Shown piece after piece: positions 34,418-43,428 of a DNA stretch of 64,000 nt. Source of the DNA: Domibacillus enclensis. Its GTDB lineage: Bacteria > Bacillota > Bacilli > Bacillales > Domibacillaceae. The stretch lies in assembly GCF_900156125.1 (NCBI RefSeq), contig NZ_FTLX01000002.1, forward strand, positions 372,001 to 436,000, read 5' to 3'. Under the pieces are notes generated by a model. That model made no database searches. It was not told the DNA's origin and was given only the letters and a program-made list of their open reading frames with translations. Positions within the stretch are counted from its first letter, which is position 1; every line of letters begins with the position of its first letter. The translations under genes and the position numbers were made by a program.

Positions 34418-35576
34418 ACGTAAAATTTGTGTGGTTACAGGTACAAGAGCAGAATATGGTCTTCTCTATTGGCTAATGAAGAAAATTCAGGAAGATGACG
34501 AACTGGAACTGCAACTTGTAGTGACCAGTATGCATTTGTCTTCTGAATTTGGCCTGACGTATAAACAAATTGAAGCAGATGGGTTTGTTATTGATGAGAA
34601 GATTGAAATGCTTTTATCGTCGGATACCCCGTCTGCAATTTCAAAATCACTTGGACTTGGGATAATTGGTTTAGCTGATTCGTTTATGCGATTGCAGCCC
34701 GACTTAATTGTCATTCTAGGCGACCGGTTTGAGGCACTTGCAGTTGCTCAAACAGCTATGATACAACGCATACCTATTGCGCATATACACGGCGGTGAAC
34801 TGACAGAAGGGCTGATTGATGATCCGATTCGGCACTCAATTACAAAAATGTCTCATATTCATTTTGCTGCAGCAGAACCATACCGCAAGCGTATTATACA
34901 GATGGGAGAGCAGCCTGAAAGTGTATTTAACGTCGGAGCTCCGGGAATAGATGGGATAAAGAAAGTCACACTATTATCCAAACAGAATCTTTCTAAAGCA
35001 ATTCACTTTGATCTGGATAATTTTTTTCTTGTTACGCTTCATCCAACTACATTGGAAAAGCACACTAGCGCTGTACATATTGATTTATTATTAAATGTAT
35101 TAAACAGTTTCCAAGACCATCAAGTTATTTTCACTAAAACAAATGCCGATACTGAAGGGCGAATTATCAATCAAAAAATCGAAGAATATGTGCAAAAAAA
35201 CCAAGAAAAAACACGGATTTATGATTCGATGGGACAGATCAAATATTTAAGTGCATTATCGCACTGTGAAGCGGTCATAGGAAATTCTTCAAGCGGTTTA
35301 ATTGAAGCACCTTTTTTTTATAAACCCACTGTCAATATTGGGGACAGGCAAAGAGGACGTCTTAAAGCGGATTCAGTGATTGACTGTGAGTTTGATAAGA
35401 ATAAAGTTCGTATGGCAATAGAAAAAGCACTTTCATCTTCTTTTCAAAGACAAATTAGGAACATGAAACTTCCATACGGTGAAGGAAAAACATCGGAAGA
35501 AATCGTAGCTATTCTAAAACAAATACCACTTGATTCAATCATTAAAAAGCAATTCTACGAAATAGGTGGGGAATAA
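34410..35576 (+). CDS. legG: Hydrolysing NDP-sugar 2-epimerase LegG
   Basis: NeuC/LegG family enzyme that removes the nucleotide and inverts C2, giving 2,4-diacetamido-2,4,6-trideoxymannose. Signatures: VTGTRAEYGLLYWLMKKI at the start, LGDRFEALAVAQTAM, HIHGGELTEG and GNSSSGLIEAPFF with the downstream NIGDRQRGR loop. These are typical of the hydrolysing class. It overlaps legC by 8 bases, and the next gene starts directly after its stop. Confidence 0.93.
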   Translation: MTKRKICVVTGTRAEYGLLYWLMKKIQEDDELELQLVVTSMHLSSEFGLTYKQIEADGFVIDEKIEMLLSSDTPSAISKSLGLGIIGLADSFMRLQPDLIVILGDRFEALAVAQTAMIQRIPIAHIHGGELTEGLIDDPIRHSITKMSHIHFAAAEPYRKRIIQMGEQPESVFNVGAPGIDGIKKVTLLSKQNLSKAIHFDLDNFFLVTLHPTTLEKHTSAVHIDLLLNVLNSFQDHQVIFTKTNADTEGRIINQKIEEYVQKNQEKTRIYDSMGQIKYLSALSHCEAVIGNSSSGLIEAPFFYKPTVNIGDRQRGRLKADSVIDCEFDKNKVRMAIEKALSSSFQRQIRNMKLPYGEGKTSEEIVAILKQIPLDSIIKKQFYEIGGE

Positions 35577-36464
35577 ATGAAACTCGTTTACATTGGATGT
35601 GTAGAGTCAAGTTCGAGGTTTCTTCAGGCTATCTATAAAGAAACGGATGCGCATATTGCTGGTATTGTGACAAAGGCGATATCGCATTTTAATTCCGATC
35701 ACGTATCTCTTGAGCAGTTCGCCACGGAAAAAAAAATTGACTGGCTAGATTATCAAGATAAAGACTCAATGATTGAATGGATTAAAGAAAGACAACCTGA
35801 TATAATTTATTGTTTTGGCTGGTCTCATTTGCTTTCCAGTGACGTATTGGACATTCCTAAGTGGGGCATTGTAGGATATCACCCGGCACTATTGCCGGCT
35901 AACAGGGGAAGACATCCTATTATCTGGGCATTGGCACTTGGACTCAAAAAAACGGGATCAACTTTCTTTTATTTAACAAAAGAAGCAGACGCTGGTGATA
36001 TTTTAAATCAAAGAATTATTCAGATTGAACATGACGAAGATGCACGTTCCCTGTATAACAAGATACTCAAAGCTGGAGAAGAACAAGTCGTGGAAATGAC
36101 AAAACAGTTTATAGATGCAAGAATTGAAGCTACACCTCAAGATCATTTGAAAGCAAATTATTGGAGAAAGCGTACAAAGAGAGATGGAGAAATCGACTGG
36201 AGAATGTCCACAAAAGCGATTATTCAGCTAATACGAGCGCTGACAAAACCCTACGTTGGGGCTCACGCTGTGTATAAAGGAGCAGATTCTATCATTTGGA
36301 AAGCAGAAGTGTCTACTTTAAATCCAGATCATTATACAAATTACGAACCAGGAAAAGTCATTGATGCAAATAAAAATACTTTTACTGTGAAAACTGGGGA
36401 CGGCCTAGTTGTTATTCAGGAACATGAGTGGAGCGAACTACCTAAAATAGGAGAATATTTATGA
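35577..36464 (+). CDS. Sugar N-formyltransferase-like protein
   Basis: Formyl_trans_N family enzyme (295 residues), probably using N10-formyl-tetrahydrofolate to formylate an amino sugar. The family loop is GYHPALLPANRGRHP, with the catalytic His and a later Asp in EADAGDIL. The Asn that normally sits two residues before the His is Gly here (VGYHP). A C-terminal domain (KRTKRDGEIDWRMSTKAI) resembles the Fmt/ArnA extension. It sits between legG and a PIG-L deacetylase inside the legionaminic operon, suggesting an N-formyl decoration. It is not the housekeeping Fmt. Confidence 0.85.
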   Translation: MKLVYIGCVESSSRFLQAIYKETDAHIAGIVTKAISHFNSDHVSLEQFATEKKIDWLDYQDKDSMIEWIKERQPDIIYCFGWSHLLSSDVLDIPKWGIVGYHPALLPANRGRHPIIWALALGLKKTGSTFFYLTKEADAGDILNQRIIQIEHDEDARSLYNKILKAGEEQVVEMTKQFIDARIEATPQDHLKANYWRKRTKRDGEIDWRMSTKAIIQLIRALTKPYVGAHAVYKGADSIIWKAEVSTLNPDHYTNYEPGKVIDANKNTFTVKTGDGLVVIQEHEWSELPKIGEYL

Positions 36465-37132
36465 GCAAGAACATCATGATCGTCACCCCCCATCCAGATG
36501 ATGAAACATTAGGCTGCGGCGGAACAATTTTAAAAGAAATAGCTAAAGGAAACAAAGTCCACTGGCTTATCGTTACAAAAATGAATGATCAAATTTTCGA
36601 TAAAAAACAAGTGCAAAAACGTCAGCGTGAAATTGAACAGGTAAACCAAGAATACCAATTTACAAACGTTGTTGAACTTCCTTTTTTCGCTGCGGAGCTT
36701 GATACAGTGTCGGTCGGAACTCTTGTCGAAGCAATTAGTAAGGAATTTCAAATCATTCATCCGGAAATAGTCTATGCACCTTATCGTTCAGATGCTCATA
36801 GCGACCATAAAGTAGTTTATGATGCGACGATGGCATGCACAAAATGGTTCCGATATCCTAGCGTTGAGAAAGTGTTAGTGTATGAAACACTATCTGAAAC
36901 AGATTTCATCATGAATACTGATGCTAATGGTTTTCGCCCTAATGTATTTATTGATATTACACAGTACCTTAACAAAAAAATTGAAATCATGAAAATATAT
37001 GAGTCGGAAATTTCTGATCATCCGTTTCCTAGAAGTGAAAAGACCATCCGGGCATTGGCTACATTACGTGGAGCGGCTGCAGGCGTCACAGCGGCAGAAG
37101 CTTTCATGCTTGTAAAGGAGCGTGTTTTATAG
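36461..37132 (+). CDS. PIG-L/LmbE family N-deacetylase
   Basis: Zinc-dependent deacetylase fold (223 residues). It shows the metal-site motif PHPDDE near residue 11, YRSDAHSDHKVV with its later His/Asp ligands, and YESEISDHPFPRS near the end. Relatives remove N-acetyl groups from GlcNAc-type sugars. Coupling by ATGA to the N-formyltransferase suggests the pair replaces an acetyl with a formyl group on the legionaminic precursor or product. Substrate is inferred. Confidence 0.87.
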   Translation: MSKNIMIVTPHPDDETLGCGGTILKEIAKGNKVHWLIVTKMNDQIFDKKQVQKRQREIEQVNQEYQFTNVVELPFFAAELDTVSVGTLVEAISKEFQIIHPEIVYAPYRSDAHSDHKVVYDATMACTKWFRYPSVEKVLVYETLSETDFIMNTDANGFRPNVFIDITQYLNKKIEIMKIYESEISDHPFPRSEKTIRALATLRGAAAGVTAAEAFMLVKERVL

Positions 37133-38206
37133 ATGAAGGCATATATTATCGCTGAAGCGGGAGTAAACCATAACGGCTCATTTGATTTAGCCTGTGTATT
37201 AGTTGATGCGGCTAAAGCTGCCGGTGCAGAAGCTGTTAAGTTTCAGACATTTAAGGCAGAAAACCTTGTTACAAAAAGTGCAAAGCAAGCAGGTTATCAG
37301 GTGGTGAACATCGGGAAGGAAATGTCCCAATTTCATATGCTGAAAAATCTGGAATTGTCATTTGATGAGTTTATCCGCCTGAAAGAATACTGTGATCATC
37401 AAGAAATTGATTTTCTATCGACACCTTTTGACAAGGAGAGTGTCGATTTTTTGTTAGATGAGCTGCATATAGAGAAAGTGAAAATTCCGTCTGGTGAGCT
37501 GACGAATACACCATTTATTCATTACATTGCAACAAAGCAAAAGCCGATTATTCTCTCAACTGGTATGGCGGATATGAAAGATATTCATGAATCACTTTCA
37601 TTCATAGCATATGGTCTTGCTTTTCCTCAAAAAAATATTAATCCGAAAGACGTGCAGGCATTTTATAAAACTAAAGAGGCAAAAAGTGTTCTGCAACAGT
37701 ACGTAACGGTTTTGCACTGCACGACAGAATACCCGACACCACTTGAAGAAGTGAATTTGCGGGCGATAGATTATTTAAAGAACGAATTGCAGGTGACAGT
37801 AGGTTTTTCAGATCACTCTGCAGGCATTTACGTGCCGGTTGCTGCCGTAGCAAGAGGGGCAAGCGTGATTGAAAAACACTTTACTATTAGCCGCCTGCTT
37901 CCTGGTCCAGATCATCGTGCATCATTAGAACCAGACGAACTGACAGAAATGGTAAAAGCAATAAGGAATGTAGAGGAATCACTTGGCCAAACAGAAAAGA
38001 TACCGACGAAAAGCGAACAGAAAAATCGTGTTGCTGTTCGAAAAAGTTTAATCGCCGCCCATCCTATCAAAAAAGGAGAGGTATTTTCAAAAGAGAACCT
38101 TTTGATTAAGCGTCCTGGCAGTGGAATGGAACCATCCCTTTATTGGACATTACTCGGAAAAGAAGCTTCTAAAGACTATGAACCTGAGGAATTAATTGAT
38201 GAGTAA
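37133..38206 (+). CDS. legI: Legionaminic acid synthase LegI
   Basis: NeuB-family condensing enzyme that joins the trideoxymannose with phosphoenolpyruvate. It has EAGVNHNGSFDLACVLVDAAKAAGAEAVKFQTF, TPFDKESVDFL, LHCTTEYPTP, VGFSDHS, and PGPDHRASLEPDEL, the last being a feature of NeuB/LegI rather than PseI. A C-terminal SAF antifreeze-like domain (about 295-357, RVAVRKSLIAAHPIKKGEVF) is complete. A second NeuB family gene, pseI, lies at 60196 in this island. Confidence 0.93.
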   Translation: MKAYIIAEAGVNHNGSFDLACVLVDAAKAAGAEAVKFQTFKAENLVTKSAKQAGYQVVNIGKEMSQFHMLKNLELSFDEFIRLKEYCDHQEIDFLSTPFDKESVDFLLDELHIEKVKIPSGELTNTPFIHYIATKQKPIILSTGMADMKDIHESLSFIAYGLAFPQKNINPKDVQAFYKTKEAKSVLQQYVTVLHCTTEYPTPLEEVNLRAIDYLKNELQVTVGFSDHSAGIYVPVAAVARGASVIEKHFTISRLLPGPDHRASLEPDELTEMVKAIRNVEESLGQTEKIPTKSEQKNRVAVRKSLIAAHPIKKGEVFSKENLLIKRPGSGMEPSLYWTLLGKEASKDYEPEELIDE

Positions 38207-38849
38207 GCCGGTAATCTTAATAGGTAATGGGGGGCATGCCACTGTGCTAACGGAGATATTACTCCAGCAAAAGCAAAATATTCTTGGCTTTACAGGAACA
38301 CGTGAAGAGATTAATCGGTTTGGGCTCTCTTATCTGGGAACAGATGAACAAATCGATTTGTACTCTCCGAATGAAATTGAACTTATTCTTGCAATAGGTT
38401 CAGTCTGTGTCTCACCGAAACGAGCAGTAATCTTTAATCGAATGAAAAGGAAAGGCTATTCGTTCGCTACCGTCATTCACCCATCAGCTATTATTTCTCC
38501 TCATGCGGAAATTGGCGAAGGTGTCCACATAATGGCAGGATCAATTATTCAACCTTTTGCCAGAATTGCCGATAATACTATTATCAATACATCAGCAAGT
38601 ATCGACCATGACTGTCAAATCAAACGTCATTGCCATATTGCTCCTGGAGTGGTCTTATCTGGCAACGTACAAGTGGAAGAAGGTTCACATATTGGCACCG
38701 GAGCTACCGTTATTCAAGGACTCACTATAGGGAAGAATGTCTTAGTCGGTGCTGGCGCATTAGTAAGAAGACAGGTAGCAGACGGCAAAACAGTATATGG
38801 CGTGCCTGCAAAGGAAGTGACACAATGGAACGCTGGAAACAAATTTTGA
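38199..38849 (+). CDS. legH: NeuD/PglD-type sugar acetyltransferase (LegH)
   Basis: Left-handed beta-helix acyltransferase with an N-terminal PglD Rossmann-like domain (VILIGNGGHATVLTEILL). Hexapeptide repeats begin near residue 95 (IHPSAIISPHAEIGEGVHIMAGSII, VEEGSHIGTGATVIQGLTIGKNVLVGAGALV). Family members acetylate the 4-amino group of the legionaminic intermediate. It overlaps legI by 8 bases and the next gene by 25. The ATG at 38199 is preferred over the TTG just before. Confidence 0.88.
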   Translation: MSKPVILIGNGGHATVLTEILLQQKQNILGFTGTREEINRFGLSYLGTDEQIDLYSPNEIELILAIGSVCVSPKRAVIFNRMKRKGYSFATVIHPSAIISPHAEIGEGVHIMAGSIIQPFARIADNTIINTSASIDHDCQIKRHCHIAPGVVLSGNVQVEEGSHIGTGATVIQGLTIGKNVLVGAGALVRRQVADGKTVYGVPAKEVTQWNAGNKF

Positions 38850-39895
38850 TTTCTCCCAATGAGTCCCTTCTCGAAACTATGAAGGTCATTGATAAATCAA
38901 CTCTACAGTTTGCAGCAGTGGTGGATAAGGAAGATCATTTGCTGGGAACTGTAACGGATGGAGATATTCGACGTGGAATATTAAGGGGGGTTTCTCTGGA
39001 TAGTCCAATTAAAGAAGTAATGAATACTTCACCAATTTTAGAAAAAATAGGTCAGGAATCACTTTATTATAAAAAAGTAATGAAAAAAAGGAAGCTGAAG
39101 CAGCTGCCGATTGTAGATGACTCTTATAAAATCGCTCGTATTATGTTTACTGATGATGTAGATCAAGTACTTCAAAAAGAGAATATAGTAGTACTGATGG
39201 CAGGAGGGCTTGGTACACGTCTCCGTCCATTAACAAATAACATCCCAAAGCCAATGTTAAAAGTTGGAGATAAGCCTATTTTAGAGACAATTATTGAAAG
39301 CTTTAAAAGTTTCGGTTTCAAGAAATTTATTTTGTGTGTTAACTATAAAAAAGAATTGATTCAAGATTATTTTCAAGATGGAACACTTTTGGGAGTCGAA
39401 ATAAAGTATATCGAAGAAACAAAGCGTCTTGGTACAGCAGGTGCGTTATCTTTATTAAATGAAAAACCGGCGGCACCTTTTTTTGTTATGAACGGGGATC
39501 TATTAACAAAAATTAATTTTGAACAATTGCTGGATTTTCATTTAGAATCGCAAGCAGAAGCGACTATATGTGTCCGTGAATATGAATACCAAATTCCATT
39601 TGGTGTGATTGAAACTGATCAGCAAAAGCTGATGTCTATTGTGGAAAAGCCTGTGCATAAAACTTTTGTTAATGCTGGTATCTATGTCCTTAATCCTGAA
39701 TCGCTGGCATATGTACCACATGATCAATTTTTTGATATGCCTGATCTATTCAAAATATTGATCGGAACAGGAAAAGAAGCTGCCGCATTTCCTTTAAGAG
39801 AATATTGGCTGGATATAGGACATACAGCCGACTATGAGAAAGCAGACAAAGATTATATGGGAAATTTCTTATCGGAAGGAGAAGAGTGTGGATAA
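38825..39895 (+). CDS. ptmE: CBS-domain sugar nucleotidyltransferase (PtmE type)
   Basis: An N-terminal CBS pair (about 1-118: LQFAAVVDKEDHLLGTVTDGDIRRGIL, KQLPIVDD) precedes a nucleotidyltransferase domain (VVLMAGGLGTRLRPLTNNIPKPMLKVGDKPIL). In Campylobacter, PtmE is a GlcN-1-P guanylyltransferase that makes the GDP-sugar for legionaminic acid. The frame is open from 38630, but that would swallow legH; the ATG at 38825 gives the standard PtmE architecture (356 residues). It overlaps both neighbours. Confidence 0.88.
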   Translation: MERWKQILISPNESLLETMKVIDKSTLQFAAVVDKEDHLLGTVTDGDIRRGILRGVSLDSPIKEVMNTSPILEKIGQESLYYKKVMKKRKLKQLPIVDDSYKIARIMFTDDVDQVLQKENIVVLMAGGLGTRLRPLTNNIPKPMLKVGDKPILETIIESFKSFGFKKFILCVNYKKELIQDYFQDGTLLGVEIKYIEETKRLGTAGALSLLNEKPAAPFFVMNGDLLTKINFEQLLDFHLESQAEATICVREYEYQIPFGVIETDQQKLMSIVEKPVHKTFVNAGIYVLNPESLAYVPHDQFFDMPDLFKILIGTGKEAAAFPLREYWLDIGHTADYEKADKDYMGNFLSEGEECG

Positions 39896-40832
39896 TATTG
39901 CAATTATTGGAGCAGGTCAACTTGGAAGCCGCCATCTTCAAGCTATGACACTTTATAAAGACCCCATAAATATTTACATTATCGACCCCTCTGAGGATTC
40001 GATAAATACTGCAGTCAACCGGTTTGAAGAAGTGGACCAATATAAAAACAAAACAATAAAAGCCTTTAAAGAAATAACCAGATTACCTTCAGCATTAAAA
40101 TTTGTAGTTGTTTCAACTAATTCAGTACCACGATTAAATATAATGGAACAATTGCTTAGCAACTGTAAAGTAGATTATTTGCTTTTGGAAAAGTTTTTAT
40201 TTCCTGAAGTAAATGATTATTCAAAAGCATTTCATTTAATAGAGAACCACTGTGTATCTGTGTATGTTAATTGTACAAGAAGAATGTGGCCTAATTATCA
40301 AGAAATAAAACAAGAACTTTCTCAGGACACTAATATTTCTGTGACGGTAGAAGGTGCAAATTGGGGATTGGCCAGCAATACTATTCATTTTCTAGATTTG
40401 TTTAATTATTTGACAAATGAGACAGAAATTAATTTGGATAGCAGCGCACTTACAGAAATATTAACGAATAAAAGAAGAGGATATATTGAATTAGCTGGAA
40501 CATTAATCGGACGAATAAATTGTAATACTATTTTGAACCTAACGTCATCTAAATGTAGTGATGCGCCTTTAACAATTACAATTAAGTCAAATGAACGAAA
40601 ATATACAATCAACGAAACACAACAACAGGTTATATTCTATAAACAAGATAAAAAAATTGAAAGTCCATTTAAAGTTTATTATCAGAGTGAAGTTACAAAT
40701 ATGGTATTTGAGCAGCTGAAAGAATTCGGATGCTGTTCACTCACTTCATTTAAAGAATCAGCTTTTTTACACGTGAAAGTTTTGGAGGCATTTAACAAAT
40801 TCTTAGGGAAGAAAGGGGGGATGATTACATAA
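39888..40832 (+). CDS. Gfo/Idh/MocA-type oxidoreductase, first of three
   Basis: N-terminal NAD-binding motif NIAIIGAGQLGSRHLQAM and a downstream LLEKFLFPE, in the position of the EKP motif of the Gfo/Idh family. The C-terminal half is divergent. The EKP Pro and parts of the usual catalytic region are not clearly conserved, so activity is uncertain. The GTG at 39888 follows GGAAGGAGAAG; it overlaps ptmE by 8 bases. It is one of three consecutive Gfo/Idh-like genes probably acting on a sugar derivative. Confidence 0.75.
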   Translation: MDNIAIIGAGQLGSRHLQAMTLYKDPINIYIIDPSEDSINTAVNRFEEVDQYKNKTIKAFKEITRLPSALKFVVVSTNSVPRLNIMEQLLSNCKVDYLLLEKFLFPEVNDYSKAFHLIENHCVSVYVNCTRRMWPNYQEIKQELSQDTNISVTVEGANWGLASNTIHFLDLFNYLTNETEINLDSSALTEILTNKRRGYIELAGTLIGRINCNTILNLTSSKCSDAPLTITIKSNERKYTINETQQQVIFYKQDKKIESPFKVYYQSEVTNMVFEQLKEFGCCSLTSFKESAFLHVKVLEAFNKFLGKKGGMIT

Positions 40833-41782
40833 TGCATATTTTACTCGTTGGAACCGGTTATATGGCTTATGAATACAGCAGAGTATTGGATGAGTTAAAT
40901 GTAGACTATACAATTGTAGGCCGTGGAGAAGAAAGTGCAACACAATTTTACCGTAAAACAGAAAAAAAAGTTTTGACAGGTGGATTAGAAAATGTTTTTC
41001 ATCGACTCGACGTTGTTCCTACTCATGCTATTATTGCATCAACATTAGAAAGTCTGGAGGAGAATACCCTCTTTTTGTTAAATAAAGCAGTAAAGTTTAT
41101 TTTAGTTGAAAAACCAGCCTCGGTTTCTTCAATGGGAATGCAACAAATATCTGAATTAGCGAATAAGAAAAAGTCGCAAGTTTATATTGCCTACAATCGT
41201 CGTTTCTATTCCTCAGTGCTTGCTGCAGAAAAAAGAATTAATGAGGATGGGGGCCTAAGTTCGTTCTTATTTGAATTTACAGAGTGGAGCCACCTCGTGG
41301 ATGGTTTAAATAAAACAGACTTTCAATTAAATAATTGGTTTATTGGAAATTCTACACATGTGCTTGATACTGCTTTTTATTTTGGGGGGAAGCCAAAAGA
41401 AGTAGCTGCTCAAGCAACCAGTTCTTTAAGTTGGCATCCAAAAGGAAGTGTTTATGTCGGATCAGGTATAACAGAAAGGGATATTTTATTCTCTTATCAT
41501 GCAAACTGGCAGGCTCCGGGAAGTTGGAAACTAGAATTGTTGACAACAAAAAACAGATTTATATTTAGGCCGTTTGAAAAGCTGCATGTCCAAAAGGCTG
41601 GATCAGTGGTTGTAGAACAAGTATTTATAGAAAATGAAATTGATAAAATCTTTAAACCCGGTTTATTTAAACAGACAAAAACCTTTTTATTTGGAGATGA
41701 AATGAAGGATAGACTCTTAACTGTTCATGATGGTTTAGAAAACATGAAATTTTATGAACAAATAAATGGATTTTCAAAGTGA
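40832..41782 (+). CDS. Gfo/Idh/MocA-type oxidoreductase, second of three
   Basis: The N-terminal Rossmann fold (ILLVGTGYMAYEYSRVLDEL) is followed by a canonical VEKPAS motif near residue 93 and YIAYNRRFYSSV. The C-terminal domain contains WSHLVDGLNK and STHVLDTAFYFGG, with the His/Asp expected in the substrate pocket. It starts one base inside the preceding stop (TAATG). A sugar dehydrogenase or ketoreductase role is likely; the substrate is not evident. Confidence 0.85.
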   Translation: MHILLVGTGYMAYEYSRVLDELNVDYTIVGRGEESATQFYRKTEKKVLTGGLENVFHRLDVVPTHAIIASTLESLEENTLFLLNKAVKFILVEKPASVSSMGMQQISELANKKKSQVYIAYNRRFYSSVLAAEKRINEDGGLSSFLFEFTEWSHLVDGLNKTDFQLNNWFIGNSTHVLDTAFYFGGKPKEVAAQATSSLSWHPKGSVYVGSGITERDILFSYHANWQAPGSWKLELLTTKNRFIFRPFEKLHVQKAGSVVVEQVFIENEIDKIFKPGLFKQTKTFLFGDEMKDRLLTVHDGLENMKFYEQINGFSK

Positions 41783-41819
41783 TTCTTTAAAATAAGCTTC
41801 TAAAAGGTAAGTGATATTT

Positions 41820-42728
41820 TTGAATGTTTTGGTAATTGGATATGGTTCCATTGGAAAGCGTCATGAATCAATTTTAAGACTTTTAGGGTGTTTTACAGAA
41901 GTTGTTTCTAGGCATAAAAAAAACAATGGAATATTTCATGAAAATATACATGAAGCATTAAGGAATGGGAATTATGATTATTTAATTATTGCTAATGAAA
42001 CTAAAGATCATGAAGAAACACTGAACTATTTAGTAAATCAACAGAATAAAAAAATTTTGGTCGAGAAGCCTATTTTTTCTCACTTGCCTCAACGAGAACT
42101 CTATTTTCCGAATTTATACGTAGGTTATAATCTTCGCTTCCATCCGGTCATTCAAGCTTTACATCATCAGCTTTTAAATGAGCCGGTAATATCTGTACAG
42201 GCATACGTCGGCCAATATCTGCCTTCATGGCGTCCAGGTTCGGATTACACGAAATCTTATTCAGCCTCTGTTGATAAGGGAGGGGGAGTTCTTCGAGATT
42301 TAAGTCACGAACTTGATTATTTGCAGTTTTTATTTGGTGAATGGAATGAACTTACGGCATCAGGGGGGAAATTTAGTGATCTGAAGATTGAGTCAGATGA
42401 TCATTTTTCTGTTCTATATAGAACAAGTAAGGTTCCTCTCATTTCTGTTCAAGTAAATTATTTAGATTTCATTACACAACGTTTCGTAATTGTAAACACG
42501 GATAAACACACGTATAAAGCGGATTTGGTTAATAACACGCTCAAAAAAAATGAACAGATTCAAAAATTTTACGTTAATCGTGATGATACATATCGAGCGC
42601 AGCATGTAGCTGTGTTAAATGGAGAAAGGGAATTCCTTTGTACATATGAAGAAGGTTTACGAGTTGTTAAAATGATTGAAGCTTGTGAGAAAGCTTCTAA
42701 AGAGAAAGTGTGGCTGTACAATGAATAG
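41820..42728 (+). CDS. Gfo/Idh/MocA-type oxidoreductase, third of three
   Basis: Rossmann motif NVLVIGYGSIGKRHESILRLLG at the start, VEKPIFSHL near residue 82, VGYNLRFHPVIQAL, and a catalytic-domain DKGGGVLRDLSHELDYLQFLFG segment typical of the family. The start is uncertain: TTG at 41820 gives the family-typical N-terminus, while GTG at 41811 adds three residues but sits right against AAAAGG. It overlaps legF by 8 bases. This third copy has the clearest full set of family motifs. Confidence 0.86.
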   Translation: MNVLVIGYGSIGKRHESILRLLGCFTEVVSRHKKNNGIFHENIHEALRNGNYDYLIIANETKDHEETLNYLVNQQNKKILVEKPIFSHLPQRELYFPNLYVGYNLRFHPVIQALHHQLLNEPVISVQAYVGQYLPSWRPGSDYTKSYSASVDKGGGVLRDLSHELDYLQFLFGEWNELTASGGKFSDLKIESDDHFSVLYRTSKVPLISVQVNYLDFITQRFVIVNTDKHTYKADLVNNTLKKNEQIQKFYVNRDDTYRAQHVAVLNGEREFLCTYEEGLRVVKMIEACEKASKEKVWLYNE

Positions 42729-43428
42729 ATTATGTACGATTTGTGCGAGAGGCGGTTCAAAAGGTGTGGAAAATAAAAATATTCGTCTCTTACTTGAAAA
42801 GCCGCTTATAGCCCATACGATTAATCAAGCGAAAGAAACTGGTTTGTTTGATCACATTGCGGTCAGCAGTGACAGTGAAGAAATTTTAAAAGTGGCTGAA
42901 GAATTTGGGGCGAGCCTCATTATCAAGCGTCCAGCAGAATTAGCTACGGATTATGCCGCCAAACTTCCTGTTATTCAACATTGTATGCAAAATGCTGAAG
43001 AAATGACTGCAAAAAGATTTGATTATATTCTTGATATGGATGCTACTTCACCACTTAGGTCTATAGAGGATATTATGAAATCGATGGCATATCTAGAATG
43101 TAATGAAAAAGCGTCTAATTTGATTACAGGTGCTCCAGCGCGAAGAAGCCCATACTTTAATTTGGTGGAAATAAATGAGAGTGGATATGTGGATTTATCA
43201 AAAAAAATAGATCATAAAATTATTCGCAGGCAGGATTCTCCAAAATGCTATGATATGAATGCTTCTATTTATATTTGGAAAAGAGAGGCACTAATTAATT
43301 CCAATTCTATTTTCCAAGATAAAACAATATTATTTGAAATGCCAGAAGAACGATCGGTTGATATAGATTCCGAATTAGATTTTGAATTCGTTTCCTTTTT
43401 AGCAGGGAAAAGAGGGATATTGCTATGA
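42721..43428 (+). CDS. legF: CMP-legionaminic acid synthetase LegF
   Basis: NeuA/KdsB-like cytidylyltransferase (235 residues) that activates legionaminic acid with CTP for transfer. Motifs: LCTICARGGSKGVENKNIRLL (CTP loop), KPLIAHTINQA, AVSSDSEEIL, ELATDYAAKLPVIQH and LDMDATSPLRSIEDI. The ATG at 42721 overlaps the preceding stop; the frame opens earlier without a site. It overlaps ptmA by ATGA. Confidence 0.93.
   Translation: MNRLCTICARGGSKGVENKNIRLLLEKPLIAHTINQAKETGLFDHIAVSSDSEEILKVAEEFGASLIIKRPAELATDYAAKLPVIQHCMQNAEEMTAKRFDYILDMDATSPLRSIEDIMKSMAYLECNEKASNLITGAPARRSPYFNLVEINESGYVDLSKKIDHKIIRRQDSPKCYDMNASIYIWKREALINSNSIFQDKTILFEMPEERSVDIDSELDFEFVSFLAGKRGILL

Noticed and set aside
35577-36464. 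Formyltransferase as the translation-initiation enzyme Fmt
   Set aside because: It is embedded in a legionaminic operon, overlaps a PIG-L gene, lacks def/rsmB neighbours and differs in the catalytic loop.
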